Shown here: positions 17,072-26,782 of the stretch, piece after piece
Position numbering within the stretch: the first letter of the stretch is position 1
Layout: every line of letters begins with the position of its first letter
Source: Pseudomonas spelaei
Lineage (GTDB): Bacteria > Pseudomonadota > Gammaproteobacteria > Pseudomonadales > Pseudomonadaceae
DNA length: 64,000 nt
Direction of reading: 5' to 3'
NCBI RefSeq assembly: GCF_009724245.1
Contig: NZ_WNNK01000023.1
Span: 48,441 to 112,440, forward strand
Notes under the pieces: model-generated
Told to the model about the DNA's origin: nothing
Database searches by the model: none
What the model saw: the letters and a program-made list of their open reading frames with translations, nothing else
Made by a program: the position numbers and the translations under genes

Positions 17072-17136
17072 ATCGCAGGCAAGCCAGCTCCCACAGGGAA
17101 ATGCATTCCAAGTGTGGGAGCTGGCTTGCCTGCGAT
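17072..17136. repeat. REP doublet (REPIN)
   Basis: ATCGCAGGCAAGCCAGCTCC-CACA (17072-17095) is mirrored by TGTGGGAGCTGGCTTGCCTG-CGAT (17113-17136) with a 17-base loop. It lies between two convergent genes and may help to end or stabilise transcripts. Confidence 0.9.
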
Positions 17137-17155
17137 TGGCATTGTCAGGCGCCGC

Positions 17156-18322
17156 TTAGCTCGGCCAATGCCAAGCCGGCTCATCCAACACCTTCTGCCC
17201 CACAATCTGCGTCTGCCCCATCACCTTCTCCAGCACGATCGAGTTGCACCCTTCATCCTGCTGCAACGCCGCAATCAAGCGGCTGGCATGGGACACCACC
17301 CATACCTGACACTGCTGCGACACCTTGATGATCAACCGTGCCAGCGCCGGTAACAGGTCCGGATGCAGGCTGGTTTCCGGTTCGTTCAGCACCATCATCG
17401 TCGGTGGCCGTGGCGTCAATAACGCTGCCACCAGCAGCAAGTAGCGCAAGGTACCGTCCGACAACTCCGCTGCTGATAATGGCCGCAGCAGTCCTTCCTG
17501 ATAAAACTCGATGGCAAAGCGTCCGCCTTGCAACGGCTCGATATGCAATCGCGCACCGGGGAACGCATCACTGACCGCCTGTTGCAACGCCTCGGGGTCG
17601 CCAATTTCGCGAATGGTCTGTAACGCCGCCGCCAGATCCCGGCCATCGTGATGCAGCACGGGCGTGCGCGTCCCCAGTTGCGGTTGGCGCACGGGCGCGT
17701 CGACGTCGCTGCGAAAGTGATCATAAAAGCGCCAGCCGCGAATACTCTCGCGCAACAGCAACACCTCCGGCGAACCGCGCAGGCTGCCGACCTGATCGAA
17801 CAGGCTGTTGTAGTTCGGTGTGTGCTGGGCCAGTACGTCCCAGGCGCGACCATCGCGGGCACGGACCATTGGCCCCGAGCGCTGCACCAGCAGGCTTGCC
17901 GGGCGGTACACGTGACCAGCCCAGATGCATTCCTTTTTGACCTCAGGGTCCAGAGAGAAAAATGAGCTACTGGGTTCCGGCAATCCCAGGGAGATCGCGT
18001 AGCTGAAATCCTCCCCGGCAAACCCCAGGCGCAAGCGTTTGGCGGTTTGCCGCACAGCCAGCTCTACCGGCACCTCACCACTGAGCATGCGCCGGCTGAT
18101 ATTTTCCGGCCCGGCCCAGAAGGTCGAATCCAGCCCACCCTCCCGCGCCAGTGCATTGATCACCCCGCCCTGGGCGGTTTCCGCCAACAGGCGCAGGGCG
18201 CGATACAAGTTGGATTTACCACTGCCGTTGGGGCCGGTGATCAGGTTCAAGCGATCCAGCGGCACCACCAATTTATTGATCGAGCGGTAATTGGCCACCG
18301 CGAGGGTCTTGAGCATGGTCAT
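17156..18322 (-). CDS. AAA family ATPase, COG4637-like
   Basis: 388 residues. The RecF/SMC-like N-terminus reads LKTLAVANYRSINKLVVPL and Walker A is GPNGSGKSN. The C-terminal signature SDGTLRYLLLVAALL, Walker B MMVLNEPETSLHP and the switch His in VVSHASRL are present. There is no coiled-coil insert and no nuclease domain, which fits the small predicted ATPases of COG4637. Function is unknown. The start at 18322 (MTMLKTL) gives the family N-terminus; an ATG two codons later is also possible. It diverges from the efflux operon. Confidence 0.82.
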   Translation of the reverse strand: MTMLKTLAVANYRSINKLVVPLDRLNLITGPNGSGKSNLYRALRLLAETAQGGVINALAREGGLDSTFWAGPENISRRMLSGEVPVELAVRQTAKRLRLGFAGEDFSYAISLGLPEPSSSFFSLDPEVKKECIWAGHVYRPASLLVQRSGPMVRARDGRAWDVLAQHTPNYNSLFDQVGSLRGSPEVLLLRESIRGWRFYDHFRSDVDAPVRQPQLGTRTPVLHHDGRDLAAALQTIREIGDPEALQQAVSDAFPGARLHIEPLQGGRFAIEFYQEGLLRPLSAAELSDGTLRYLLLVAALLTPRPPTMMVLNEPETSLHPDLLPALARLIIKVSQQCQVWVVSHASRLIAALQQDEGCNSIVLEKVMGQTQIVGQKVLDEPAWHWPS

Positions 18323-18433
18323 CTTGTCTACTGGGGAACCCCTGGAGTATGGGATCCTTGGTGCAGATAAGGAACCCTGATCTAAGCTCACAGTCGCATG
18401 ATCACCGACGCGTCAACCAAGCAAGGAGCCTGC

Positions 18434-19537
18434 ATGGGCGGTCCCACCTCGACATTCATTTTCAGCCTTGCTCTCCTGGCATTGCTGACCGGTTGCGGCC
18501 AGGAAAAGGCCGTGCCCAAGGAGCATTCCCGGGTCTTTGTGCAAACCGTGAAGTCGGCCGATTTTGCCGCAGCCGTAACCTTGACCGGCGACATTCAGGC
18601 CCGGGTGCAGACCGACCTGTCGTTCCGCGTCGGTGGCAAGATCATCCAGCGCATGGTCGATGTCGGCGACCGGGTGACGGCCAGGCAAGTGCTGGCCAAG
18701 CTGGACCCCAAGGATTTGCAGACTAATGTCGATTCCGCCCAGGCTCAGGTGGTGGCCGAACAGGCTCGGGTCAAACAGACCGCCGCCGCCTTTGTGCGCC
18801 AGGAAAAACTTTTACCGAAGGGCTACACCAGCCGCAGCGAATACGATGCGGCCCAGGCCGCTTTGCGCAGCAGCCAGAGCGCGCTGACCGCTGCCCAGGC
18901 GCAGTTGGCCAACGCTCGCGAGCAATTGGGCTATACCGCGTTGGTCGCCGATGCGCCGGGGGTGATCACTGCACGCCAGGCTGAAGTCGGCCAAGTGGTG
19001 CAGGCCACGGTGCCGATTTTCAGCCTGGCCCGGGACGGTGAACGCGATGCGGTGTTCAACGTCTATGAATCCTTGCTGGTAGAGCCGCCGGCTGACGCGC
19101 CGATTACCGTCAGCCTGTTGGACAATCCGGACATCAAGGCCGTGGGCAAGGTCCGTGAAGTCACGCCGGCCGTGGCCGCCAACAGCGGCACCGTGCAAGT
19201 GAAGATCGCGCTGAGCGCGTTGCCGGCAGGCATGCAACTGGGCTCGGTGGTCAGCGCGACGGCCAATGCACCGGCCAAGGCCAGCGTCGAGTTGCCTTGG
19301 GCGGCGTTGACCAAAGACCTCGACGAGCCGGCCGTGTGGCGGGTGGATGACGACGGCAAGGTGCAATTGCACAAGGTCACGGTCGCCCGTTACCTCACGG
19401 GCAAGGTGATCATCGGCGACGGCCTCAAGGGCGGCGAAAAAGTGGTGGTGGCCGGGGGGCAGTTGTTGCACCCCGGCATGATCGTGGAAATCGCCCAGCC
19501 GCCGGATCAGGCCCAGGCGCAGGGAGTTCAGCCATGA
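18434..19537 (+). CDS. RND efflux periplasmic adaptor, TriA-like
   Basis: 367 residues of the HlyD/MexA membrane fusion family. A lipobox LLTGC lies at about residue 17. The lipoyl domain halves (DLSFRVGGKIIQRMVDVGDR; YTALVADAPGVITARQAEVG) flank an alpha-helical hairpin. The start at 18434 is set by AGGAG six bases upstream. The gene is the first of a three-gene operon with two adaptors, as in P. aeruginosa TriABC, which exports triclosan through OpmH. Confidence 0.85.
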   Translation: MGGPTSTFIFSLALLALLTGCGQEKAVPKEHSRVFVQTVKSADFAAAVTLTGDIQARVQTDLSFRVGGKIIQRMVDVGDRVTARQVLAKLDPKDLQTNVDSAQAQVVAEQARVKQTAAAFVRQEKLLPKGYTSRSEYDAAQAALRSSQSALTAAQAQLANAREQLGYTALVADAPGVITARQAEVGQVVQATVPIFSLARDGERDAVFNVYESLLVEPPADAPITVSLLDNPDIKAVGKVREVTPAVAANSGTVQVKIALSALPAGMQLGSVVSATANAPAKASVELPWAALTKDLDEPAVWRVDDDGKVQLHKVTVARYLTGKVIIGDGLKGGEKVVVAGGQLLHPGMIVEIAQPPDQAQAQGVQP

Positions 19538-20604
19538 AGCGGCTGACTGTATTAGTGGCGTCCAGCGTGTTGCTGATGGCTTGTTCCAAGGAAGAACCGA
19601 CGCCCGAACCGGTACGCCCGGTGCTGTCGATTGAAGTGAAGTCCGAAGACCAGGAAAGCCTCGGCCGATTCGCCGGCACCATCCAGGCGCGCTACGAAAG
19701 CAATTTGGGCTTTCGTGTGCCTGGCCGCATCGCGCGGCGCGCCGTTGACGTTGGCAGTGAAGTGGAGAAGGGTGCTCTGCTGGCTGTCCTCGATCCGACG
19801 GATCAACAGAACCAGTTACGCGCTGCCCAAGGTGATCTGGCCCGGGTTGAGGCCCAGTGGATCAACGCCCAGGCGAATGCCCGGCGCCAGCAGGAACTGT
19901 TCAACCGTGGCGTCGGTGCGCAGGCGCAACTGGACGTCGCCCAGACCGACCTGAAAACCACCCAGGCCTCTCTCGACCAGGCCAAGGCTTCGGTCAACCA
20001 GGCCAAGGATCAGCTCAACTACAGCGAGTTACGCACTGACCACGCTGGCATTATCACTGCCTGGAACGCCGAGGCTGGCCAAGTGGTCAGCGCCGGCCAA
20101 CAAGTGGTGACCCTGGCCCGTCCCGATATCAAGGAGGCGGTGATCGACCTGCCTGCCGGCCTGGCCGAGCGCTTGCCGCCGGACGTAGTGTTCCGCGTCG
20201 CCGGGCAACTGGACCCGAGCGTCAACACCACCGCCATTGTGCGCGAGATCGAGCCCCAGGCCCAAAGCGCCACCCGCACCCGTCGCGCACGCCTGACCCT
20301 GGCCGAGACGCCTGCGGCCTTTCGCCTGGGCACCGCCATCAGCGTGACTTTGAGTTCGGCCATCGCGCCGCGTATCGAACTGCCCCTGAGCGCTTTGCAG
20401 GACGCCGATGGCAAAACCCGCATCTGGGTGATCGACACCCAAAGCCAGACCGTGCAGCCGCGAGACGTGACGATCATCAGCCGTACCACCGACAGCGCGT
20501 TGCTCGACGGCAGCGTCAAACCCGGTGAGCGGGTGGTCAGCGCCGGCGTCAATAGCCTGAAGCCAGGGCAAAAAGTCAAAATCGACGAGGACAGCCCGCG
20601 ATGA
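19534..20604 (+). CDS. RND efflux periplasmic adaptor, TriB-like
   Basis: 356 residues, paralogous to the preceding adaptor. Lipobox LLMAC lies at residues 13-17, the first lipoyl half is NLGFRVPGRIARRAVDVGSEV and the second is YSELRTDHAGIITAWNAEAG. It overlaps both neighbours by ATGA. Two different adaptors per pump are the mark of the TriABC type, in which both are needed. Confidence 0.86.
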   Translation: MKRLTVLVASSVLLMACSKEEPTPEPVRPVLSIEVKSEDQESLGRFAGTIQARYESNLGFRVPGRIARRAVDVGSEVEKGALLAVLDPTDQQNQLRAAQGDLARVEAQWINAQANARRQQELFNRGVGAQAQLDVAQTDLKTTQASLDQAKASVNQAKDQLNYSELRTDHAGIITAWNAEAGQVVSAGQQVVTLARPDIKEAVIDLPAGLAERLPPDVVFRVAGQLDPSVNTTAIVREIEPQAQSATRTRRARLTLAETPAAFRLGTAISVTLSSAIAPRIELPLSALQDADGKTRIWVIDTQSQTVQPRDVTIISRTTDSALLDGSVKPGERVVSAGVNSLKPGQKVKIDEDSPR

Positions 20605-23600
20605 AAGGGAGCTTCAACTTATCCGACTGGGCCCTCAAGCATCAGTCCTTCGTCTGGTACCTGATGTTCGTCGCGCTGCTGATGGGCGTGTTCTCATACA
20701 TGAACCTTGGCCGCGAAGAAGACCCCTCGTTCACCATCAAGACCATGGTGATCCAGACCCGTTGGCCCGGCGCGACCCAGGAAGAAACCCTCAAGCAGGT
20801 TACCGACCGCATCGAGAAAAAACTCGAAGAGCTCGACTCCCTCGACTACGTGAAAAGCTACACCCGGCCCGGCGAGTCCACGGTATTCGTGTTCCTGCGG
20901 GACACCACCAGTGCCAAGGACATCCCCGAGATCTGGTACCAGGTACGCAAGAAGATCAACGACATTCGCGGCAGCTTCCCCCAAGGGTTGCAGGGGCCGG
21001 CATTCAACGACGAGTTCGGTGACGTGTTTGGTTCGGTGTATGCCTTTACCGCCGATGGTTTGTCGATGCGTCAACTGCGGGACTACGTTGAGCAGGTACG
21101 CACCGAGATCCGCTCGGTGCCGGGGCTGGGCAAGGTCGAAATGATCGGCCAGCAGGACGAAGTGATTTACCTGAATTTCTCCACTCGTAAACTGGCGGCC
21201 CTGGGCATTGATCAGCGCCAGGTAGTGCAGAGCCTGCAATCGCAGAATGCGGTGACCCCGGCTGGGGTGATCGAGGCGGGACCGGAGCGGATTTCCGTGC
21301 GTACCTCCGGGCAGTTTGCCTCGGAAAAGGATCTGGCCAACGTCAACCTGCGGCTCAATGACCGGTTCTATCGGCTGGCGGACGTGGCTGAAATCACTCG
21401 CGGCTATGTCGATCCATCGACACCGATGTTTCGTTTTAACGGCAAGCCGGCCATCGGCTTGGCCATCGCCATGCAGAAGGGCGGCAATATCCAGTCCTTC
21501 GGTAAGGCCCTGCACCAGCGCATGGACGAGGCGACCGCTGACCTGCCGGTGGGCGTCGGTGTGCACAAGGTTTCCGACCAGGCCGAAGTGGTAGAGGCGG
21601 CTGTCGGCGGTTTCACCAGCGCGCTGTTCGAGGCGGTGATCATCGTGCTGGTGGTGAGTTTTATCAGCCTCGGCATGCGCGCCGGGCTGGTGGTGGCGTG
21701 CTCGATTCCGCTGGTGTTGGCGCTGGTGTTTGTGTTCATGGAATACAGCGGCATCACCATGCAGCGGGTGTCGTTGGGCGCACTGATTATCGCCCTCGGC
21801 CTGTTGGTGGACGACGCGATGATCACCGTGGAGATGATGATCACACGGCTGGAAAAAGGTGAGACCAAGGAGCAGGCGGCGACCTATGCCTACACCTCCA
21901 CCGCGTTCCCGATGTTGACCGGCACCCTGGTGACCGTGGCCGGCTTCGTGCCCATTGGCCTCAACGCCAGTTCGGCGGGTGAGTACACCTTCACCTTGTT
22001 CGCGGTGATTGCCGTGGCGATGCTGGTGTCGTGGGTGGTGGCGGTGCTGTTCGCGCCGGTGATCGGCGTGCATATCCTCAGCCGCAACGTCAAACCTCAC
22101 AGCGCCGAGCCTGGGCGCATTGGCCGGGTGTTCAATGGCGGCATGCTCTGGGCCATGCGCAATCGTTGGTGGGCCATCGGCATCACCGTGGCGTTGTTCG
22201 TGGCCTCGGTGTTTTCCATGCAGTTTGTGCAGAACCAGTTTTTCCCGTCCTCGGACCGCCCGGAAATCCTCGTCGACCTCAACCTGCCGCAAAACGCCTC
22301 GATCAATGAGACCCGCAAGGCCGTGGACCGTCTGGAAGCGATCATCAAGGATGATCCTGATATCGCCCGCTGGAGCACCTATATAGGCCAAGGCGCGATT
22401 CGTTTCTACCTGCCGCTGGACCAGCAGTTGGAGAACCCGTACTACGCGCAGCTGGTGATTGTCAGCAAGGGCCTGAAGGAGCGTGGCGCGTTGATTGAGC
22501 GGCTGCAGAAACGCCTGCGGGAGGATTTTGTCGGTGTGGGCAGCTTCGTGCAGCCCTTGGAAATGGGCCCGCCGGTGGGCCGGCCGATTCAGTATCGGGT
22601 GTCCGGCAAGGACATCGACCAGGTGCGTAAACACGCGATCGAACTGGCGACGATGCTCGACAAGAACACCCACCTCGGCGAAATCATCTATGACTGGAAC
22701 GAGCCGGGCAAAGTCCTGCGTATCGACATCGCCCAGGACAAGGCGCGCCAGTTGGGCTTGTCTTCCGAAGACGTGGCGCAACTGATGAACAGCGTGGTCA
22801 GCGGGGCCTCGGTGACTCAGGTGCATGACGATATCTACCTGATCAATGTGGTCGGTCGCGCCGAAGATGCCGAGCGCGGCACACCGGAGACCTTGCAGAA
22901 CCTGCAGATTGTCACGCCCAGCGGCACCTCGATTCCGCTGTTGGCGTTTGCCACGGTGCGTTACGAGCTGGAGCAACCGCTGGTGTGGCGTCGGGACCGC
23001 AAACCGACCATCACCATCAAGGCGGCGGTGCGCGACGAGATGCAGCCGACGGATCTGGTCAAGCAACTGGCACCGGATATCGAAAAATTCAGCGCCAACT
23101 TGCCGGTGGGCTACAAGGTCGCCACCGGCGGTACCGTAGAGGAAAGCGGCAAGGCCCAGGGCCCGATTGCCAAGGTGGTGCCGCTGATGCTGTTCCTGAT
23201 GGCGACCTTCCTGATGATCCAGCTGCACAGCGTGCAGAAGATGTTCCTGGTGGCCAGTGTCGCGCCGCTGGGGCTGATTGGCGTGGTGTTGGCGCTGATT
23301 CCCACGGGCACGCCCATGGGGTTTGTGGCGATCCTGGGGATCCTTGCGCTGATCGGCATTATCATCCGTAACTCGGTGATCCTGGTGACCCAGATCGACG
23401 ACTATGAGCGCGACGGCTACACGCCGTGGGACGCGGTGGTGGAAGCCACTGAACACCGGCGCCGGCCGATCCTGCTCACGGCGGCGGCAGCCAGCCTGGG
23501 CATGATCCCCATCGCCCGGGAAGTGTTCTGGGGGCCGATGGCCTACGCGATGATCGGCGGGATCATTATCGCCACCTTGCTGACGCTGCTGTTTTTGCCG

Positions 23601-23648
23601 GCGCTGTATGTGGCCTGGTACAAGATTCGCGAGCCGAAGAAAGAATAG
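20601..23648 (+). CDS. RND efflux inner-membrane pump, TriC-like
   Basis: 1015 residues, typical for an AcrB/MexB-superfamily proton antiporter. Twelve membrane helices and two large periplasmic loops are implied. The transmembrane proton relay motif appears as GLLVDDAMITVEMM in TM4. The MFP-poor N-terminus MKGSFNLSDWALKHQSFVWY is like PA0158-type pumps. No outer-membrane channel gene follows, so it probably uses a shared TolC/OpmH-like protein. Substrates are inferred only by similarity. Confidence 0.88.
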   Translation: MKGSFNLSDWALKHQSFVWYLMFVALLMGVFSYMNLGREEDPSFTIKTMVIQTRWPGATQEETLKQVTDRIEKKLEELDSLDYVKSYTRPGESTVFVFLRDTTSAKDIPEIWYQVRKKINDIRGSFPQGLQGPAFNDEFGDVFGSVYAFTADGLSMRQLRDYVEQVRTEIRSVPGLGKVEMIGQQDEVIYLNFSTRKLAALGIDQRQVVQSLQSQNAVTPAGVIEAGPERISVRTSGQFASEKDLANVNLRLNDRFYRLADVAEITRGYVDPSTPMFRFNGKPAIGLAIAMQKGGNIQSFGKALHQRMDEATADLPVGVGVHKVSDQAEVVEAAVGGFTSALFEAVIIVLVVSFISLGMRAGLVVACSIPLVLALVFVFMEYSGITMQRVSLGALIIALGLLVDDAMITVEMMITRLEKGETKEQAATYAYTSTAFPMLTGTLVTVAGFVPIGLNASSAGEYTFTLFAVIAVAMLVSWVVAVLFAPVIGVHILSRNVKPHSAEPGRIGRVFNGGMLWAMRNRWWAIGITVALFVASVFSMQFVQNQFFPSSDRPEILVDLNLPQNASINETRKAVDRLEAIIKDDPDIARWSTYIGQGAIRFYLPLDQQLENPYYAQLVIVSKGLKERGALIERLQKRLREDFVGVGSFVQPLEMGPPVGRPIQYRVSGKDIDQVRKHAIELATMLDKNTHLGEIIYDWNEPGKVLRIDIAQDKARQLGLSSEDVAQLMNSVVSGASVTQVHDDIYLINVVGRAEDAERGTPETLQNLQIVTPSGTSIPLLAFATVRYELEQPLVWRRDRKPTITIKAAVRDEMQPTDLVKQLAPDIEKFSANLPVGYKVATGGTVEESGKAQGPIAKVVPLMLFLMATFLMIQLHSVQKMFLVASVAPLGLIGVVLALIPTGTPMGFVAILGILALIGIIIRNSVILVTQIDDYERDGYTPWDAVVEATEHRRRPILLTAAAASLGMIPIAREVFWGPMAYAMIGGIIIATLLTLLFLPALYVAWYKIREPKKE

Positions 23649-23658
23649 ACCTGATGCG

Positions 23659-23678
23659 TTCCCACAGGGATGTGGGAA
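23659..23678. repeat. Short hairpin after the efflux operon
   Basis: TTCCCACA and TGTGGGAA flank GGGA. This is the outer arm pair of a REP and may act as a weak transcript end. Confidence 0.5.
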
Positions 23679-23764
23679 TACTCCTGAGAGTGTCGGTTTG
23701 CGCCAGGCTTCGGCTCAATTGGGTTAACCTCCGGGCCTGATCTCATTTGCCCAAGGCCCGTGTC

Positions 23765-25990
23765 ATGATCCGTTGTCTGCGCCACACCCTGTTGGTTTAC
23801 GCTCTGTTGCTGTCGTCGATGGCTCACGCAGGGGCCGTGTTGGAAAACGCCCTGTGGCGCGTCGAGCTTGACCCGGCAACCCTGGCGATTCGTGTGATCC
23901 CCGCCGATAAGCAACCTGTGCAGGCCTCCACGGGTGTCGCTGCTCACTCTGTCAGCCAACTCACTCAAAGCGCCCAGCAGGCCTCTTGGCAATGGAATGA
24001 CGGTGCCTATCGCCTGAGCGCCAGCCTCGACCAACGTGACCTGGCCCTGACCATCACCGCCCGGGAAGCGAGTGAACTGGATATCCTCCAGCAACCGGCC
24101 AGCGCGATGGGCAAAGGCCTGATCTGGCCTCTGGCCGAGGGGCATTACGTGCCCGCCGGCAACAGGCTTTGGCAGGACTTCTTGCTGGAACAGGGTGATG
24201 TGAACACCACGCAGGACCTCAGCCTGCCGTTGTGGGGTGTTGATCACGGCACGTTCACCCTCAACTGGCTGCTGACCAACCCCTACAACAACCGCCTGCA
24301 CTGGCAAGCCGAGGGTAAGCAGCTGGCGTTGTCCGCCCGTCACGAGTTCACGGCGCTGGACCCCACTGCACCGATGACACTGCTTTTACACCTGGGCGAT
24401 GCCGATCCGTTGGCTGCGGCCAAGCGCTACCGAGGGTGGCTGGTGGAGCAAGGGCAGTACGAGCCGCTGGCGGATAAGCTGCGGCAGACGCCGGACGCCG
24501 AGAAGTTGCTGGGCGCCAGCCATATCTACCTGTGGGGCAATGACTTGCTGGGCGCAGGCGATGTGCGCGACTGGTCGCAATTACGCAAGGTGCTACGCAG
24601 CGATCACGGCCTGGCGGGGGAGCTGAGAGGCCTGCTGGACAAGGAGTCGCTGCAGGTCCTGCAGGTCACTCAACCGTTTCTTGATTGCTATCAGCAAGCC
24701 ACCTTGTTGCGCGGTTTGAATGCAGCGATCAATAAAAAGGCGCGTCAGAGTTGGCAAGCCGTTGCCGAACCGGACATGGAAAAACTCGCCGACGGCTATG
24801 GTGTGTTACGCGGTGACTTGGCTTCGGCGTTTTCCAATGCCCTGACTGAAACCCCACAAACCTGGGGCAGTACCTTGTCCGCAACGACCATCAAGTCCTT
24901 GCAGGATGCCGGGCTCAAACGCCTGCTGCTGACCCTGGGCGAAGGCTGGGAAGGCGGGCTCTGGCACCCGGAAGCGGTACGTGCTGGCGTTGATGCCGGT
25001 TACTTGATGGCGCCTTATGACTCCTATGAAACGGCGTTATCCGCCAAGGAAAACCCGGACTGGACTACCGCGCACCTGGGCAGCAACGCTCATCGCGACT
25101 GTGGAATCCTGCTGAAAAACGGCCAGCTCAAAACCGGCTTCCAGAAGTCCGGTTACTACACCGACCCGCGCTGCGTGCGACCGCTATTGGAGGCACGGGT
25201 GAAGGCGGTACAGGCCAAGGCCGGCTTCAATGCCTGGTTCCTCGATGCTTACGCCACCGGCATGCTGTTCGACAGTTACCGCTCCGTCCTCAACATGACC
25301 CAGGCGCAGAACGCCGAAGGCAATATCGACGCCGCTCGTTGGATCAACACCGTGCTCAAAGTGCCGGCAGGTTCAGAAGACGGTAACGCCGTCACCGCCC
25401 AAGGCGTTCTGTTTGCCCATGGCATGCAGACACCTGTGATGGGGTGGGGCGATCGGGACATGACCCAGGACAAGCAATCGCCCTACTACGTGGGCGCATG
25501 GTACCCGCCGGAACAGCCTGCGGTGTTCTTCAAGTCCGTTCCTTTAAAAGAGCCGTTTCGCACGGTCTACTTCGACCCGGCGATGCGTCTGCCGTTGTAC
25601 CAGACGGTGTTCCATGGCTCGGTCATCACCACTCATCATTGGTTGTTCGACAGCCTGAAACTGAGCAATGTGCAGGCCGAAAATGAACTGACCCAACTGC
25701 TGTACAACGTGCCGCCGCTGTATCACTTGAGTGCGGCGACGCTTAAGCAGCGCTTGCCGCTGATCCAGCGCCAGGACGGGTTTTTCCGGCCGTTGCACCA
25801 GCGTTTGGCGACCCAGGCCATGACGGATTTTCGTTGGCTGACGGCGGATCGGCAGGTGCAGCAGACCACGTTTGCCGATGGCACGCGGTTGGTGGCGAAC
25901 TTTGCCGGGCAGGTGCGAGAGGGGTATGCGGCGCGCAGTGTGACGGCGTTGGTGGTGGGGGAGGCGCCGGTGGTGTATCAGGTGGATTAG
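23765..25990 (+). CDS. Secreted glycoside-hydrolase-like protein
   Basis: 741 residues with signal peptide (LLVYALLLSSMAHAG). A beta-sandwich-like N-terminal part is followed by what looks like a (beta/alpha)8 barrel: strands LKRLLLTLGEGWEG, GYLMAPYDSYE, and NAWFLDAYATGMLFDSY, where the Asp of FLDAY is a candidate catalytic residue, and a later VMGWGDRDM. This arrangement resembles the GH101/DUF5696 group, but I cannot name a substrate. It stands alone on the plus strand between the efflux operon and a REP doublet. The start at 23765 (MIRCLRH) gives a standard signal peptide; an ATG six codons upstream exists. Confidence 0.65.
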   Translation: MIRCLRHTLLVYALLLSSMAHAGAVLENALWRVELDPATLAIRVIPADKQPVQASTGVAAHSVSQLTQSAQQASWQWNDGAYRLSASLDQRDLALTITAREASELDILQQPASAMGKGLIWPLAEGHYVPAGNRLWQDFLLEQGDVNTTQDLSLPLWGVDHGTFTLNWLLTNPYNNRLHWQAEGKQLALSARHEFTALDPTAPMTLLLHLGDADPLAAAKRYRGWLVEQGQYEPLADKLRQTPDAEKLLGASHIYLWGNDLLGAGDVRDWSQLRKVLRSDHGLAGELRGLLDKESLQVLQVTQPFLDCYQQATLLRGLNAAINKKARQSWQAVAEPDMEKLADGYGVLRGDLASAFSNALTETPQTWGSTLSATTIKSLQDAGLKRLLLTLGEGWEGGLWHPEAVRAGVDAGYLMAPYDSYETALSAKENPDWTTAHLGSNAHRDCGILLKNGQLKTGFQKSGYYTDPRCVRPLLEARVKAVQAKAGFNAWFLDAYATGMLFDSYRSVLNMTQAQNAEGNIDAARWINTVLKVPAGSEDGNAVTAQGVLFAHGMQTPVMGWGDRDMTQDKQSPYYVGAWYPPEQPAVFFKSVPLKEPFRTVYFDPAMRLPLYQTVFHGSVITTHHWLFDSLKLSNVQAENELTQLLYNVPPLYHLSAATLKQRLPLIQRQDGFFRPLHQRLATQAMTDFRWLTADRQVQQTTFADGTRLVANFAGQVREGYAARSVTALVVGEAPVVYQVD

Positions 25991-26009
25991 CGGTGGCTTT
26001 GAGTCCGTC

Positions 26010-26092
26010 ATCGCAGGCAAGCCAGCTCCCACACTTGACCGAGTTGTTTGGACCGAATGCAGTCAAATGTGGGAGCCGGGCTTGCCCGCGAT
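26010..26092. repeat. REP doublet (REPIN), mixed halves
   Basis: ATCGCAGGCAAGCCAGCTCC-CACA (26010-26033) faces TGTGGGAGCCGGGCTTGCCC-GCGAT (26068-26092). The two halves belong to slightly different REP variants (AGCC/GGCTT against CCGGG). It lies between convergent genes. Confidence 0.88.
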
Positions 26093-26116
26093 GGCATCAG
26101 GCCAGGCAATGGGAGG

Positions 26117-26743
26117 CTAAACCTTGCGCCACACACTGGCCAGCCAAGGCTGCTGTTCCCGAGGCAACCCGGCCGGACGATAGTAATGCTCCAGCTCCAC
26201 AAAGCCCGCCGCCGTCAGCAAGCCTTGCCAGGCTTGCAGGTCATGGTAGGCGCCATAACGCGGCCCATTCCAGCCTTCCTGGTTTTCACCCCGTGGGTTG
26301 GAGCTGAACAACACCCCGCCCGCTTTCAACGCGCCCTGCAACTGCCCGAGAATGCGCGGCAGCTCCTGCTTGGGAATATGGAACAGCACCGCATTGGCGA
26401 AGATCCCGTCAAAGCGTTCGGCGGGCAGGTCGAGCTTCAAGAAGTCCTGTTGCAACACCTCGCAGCCGCTGTCGTCCCGGGCCATCTGGGCGAAGCGCTC
26501 CGAGCCATCGAGGCCGACAGCGATATGGCCCATGCGAGTAAAAGTCTGCAAATCCCGCCCCGGCCCGCAGCCGAAATCCAGCACGGTGAAGGGTGCGTCA
26601 CCCTGAATATGCCGCAACAGCGCGTCGATGTTCTGGCTGACATCATGATCGCGGGTGCCTTCACGGAAATCCTCGGCCACCTGGTTGTAATGGCCGAGGG
26701 TGGTGGAGGTGATCTGGTCGAGGTCGTCGGGGGCGAGTTTCAT
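26117..26743 (-). CDS. Class I SAM-dependent methyltransferase
   Basis: 208 residues. Motif I is VLDFGCGPGRDLQTF, the acidic end of strand 2 is GLDGSERF, and motif IV reads FDGIFANAVLFHI. It is a Methyltransf_11/25-type enzyme; the acceptor is unknown. It starts 39 bases after the metI stop on the same strand and so may be co-transcribed with metQNI. The ATG at 26743 is preferred to a GTG at 26755; neither has a strong ribosome binding site. Confidence 0.8.
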   Translation of the reverse strand: MKLAPDDLDQITSTTLGHYNQVAEDFREGTRDHDVSQNIDALLRHIQGDAPFTVLDFGCGPGRDLQTFTRMGHIAVGLDGSERFAQMARDDSGCEVLQQDFLKLDLPAERFDGIFANAVLFHIPKQELPRILGQLQGALKAGGVLFSSNPRGENQEGWNGPRYGAYHDLQAWQGLLTAAGFVELEHYYRPAGLPREQQPWLASVWRKV

Positions 26744-26782
26744 GGCAAGCGGCACCGCAAAGAGAGATTGCCCGACTATACA

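Noticed and set aside
17072..17136. REP doublets as small RNA genes
   Set aside because: The same sequence recurs in at least six gaps without own promoter; REP elements explain it fully.
20694..23456. 920-codon open frame antisense to the RND pump
   Set aside because: It is the His/Gln-rich shadow typical for the strand opposite a GC-rich gene; the pump on the plus strand has all family motifs.
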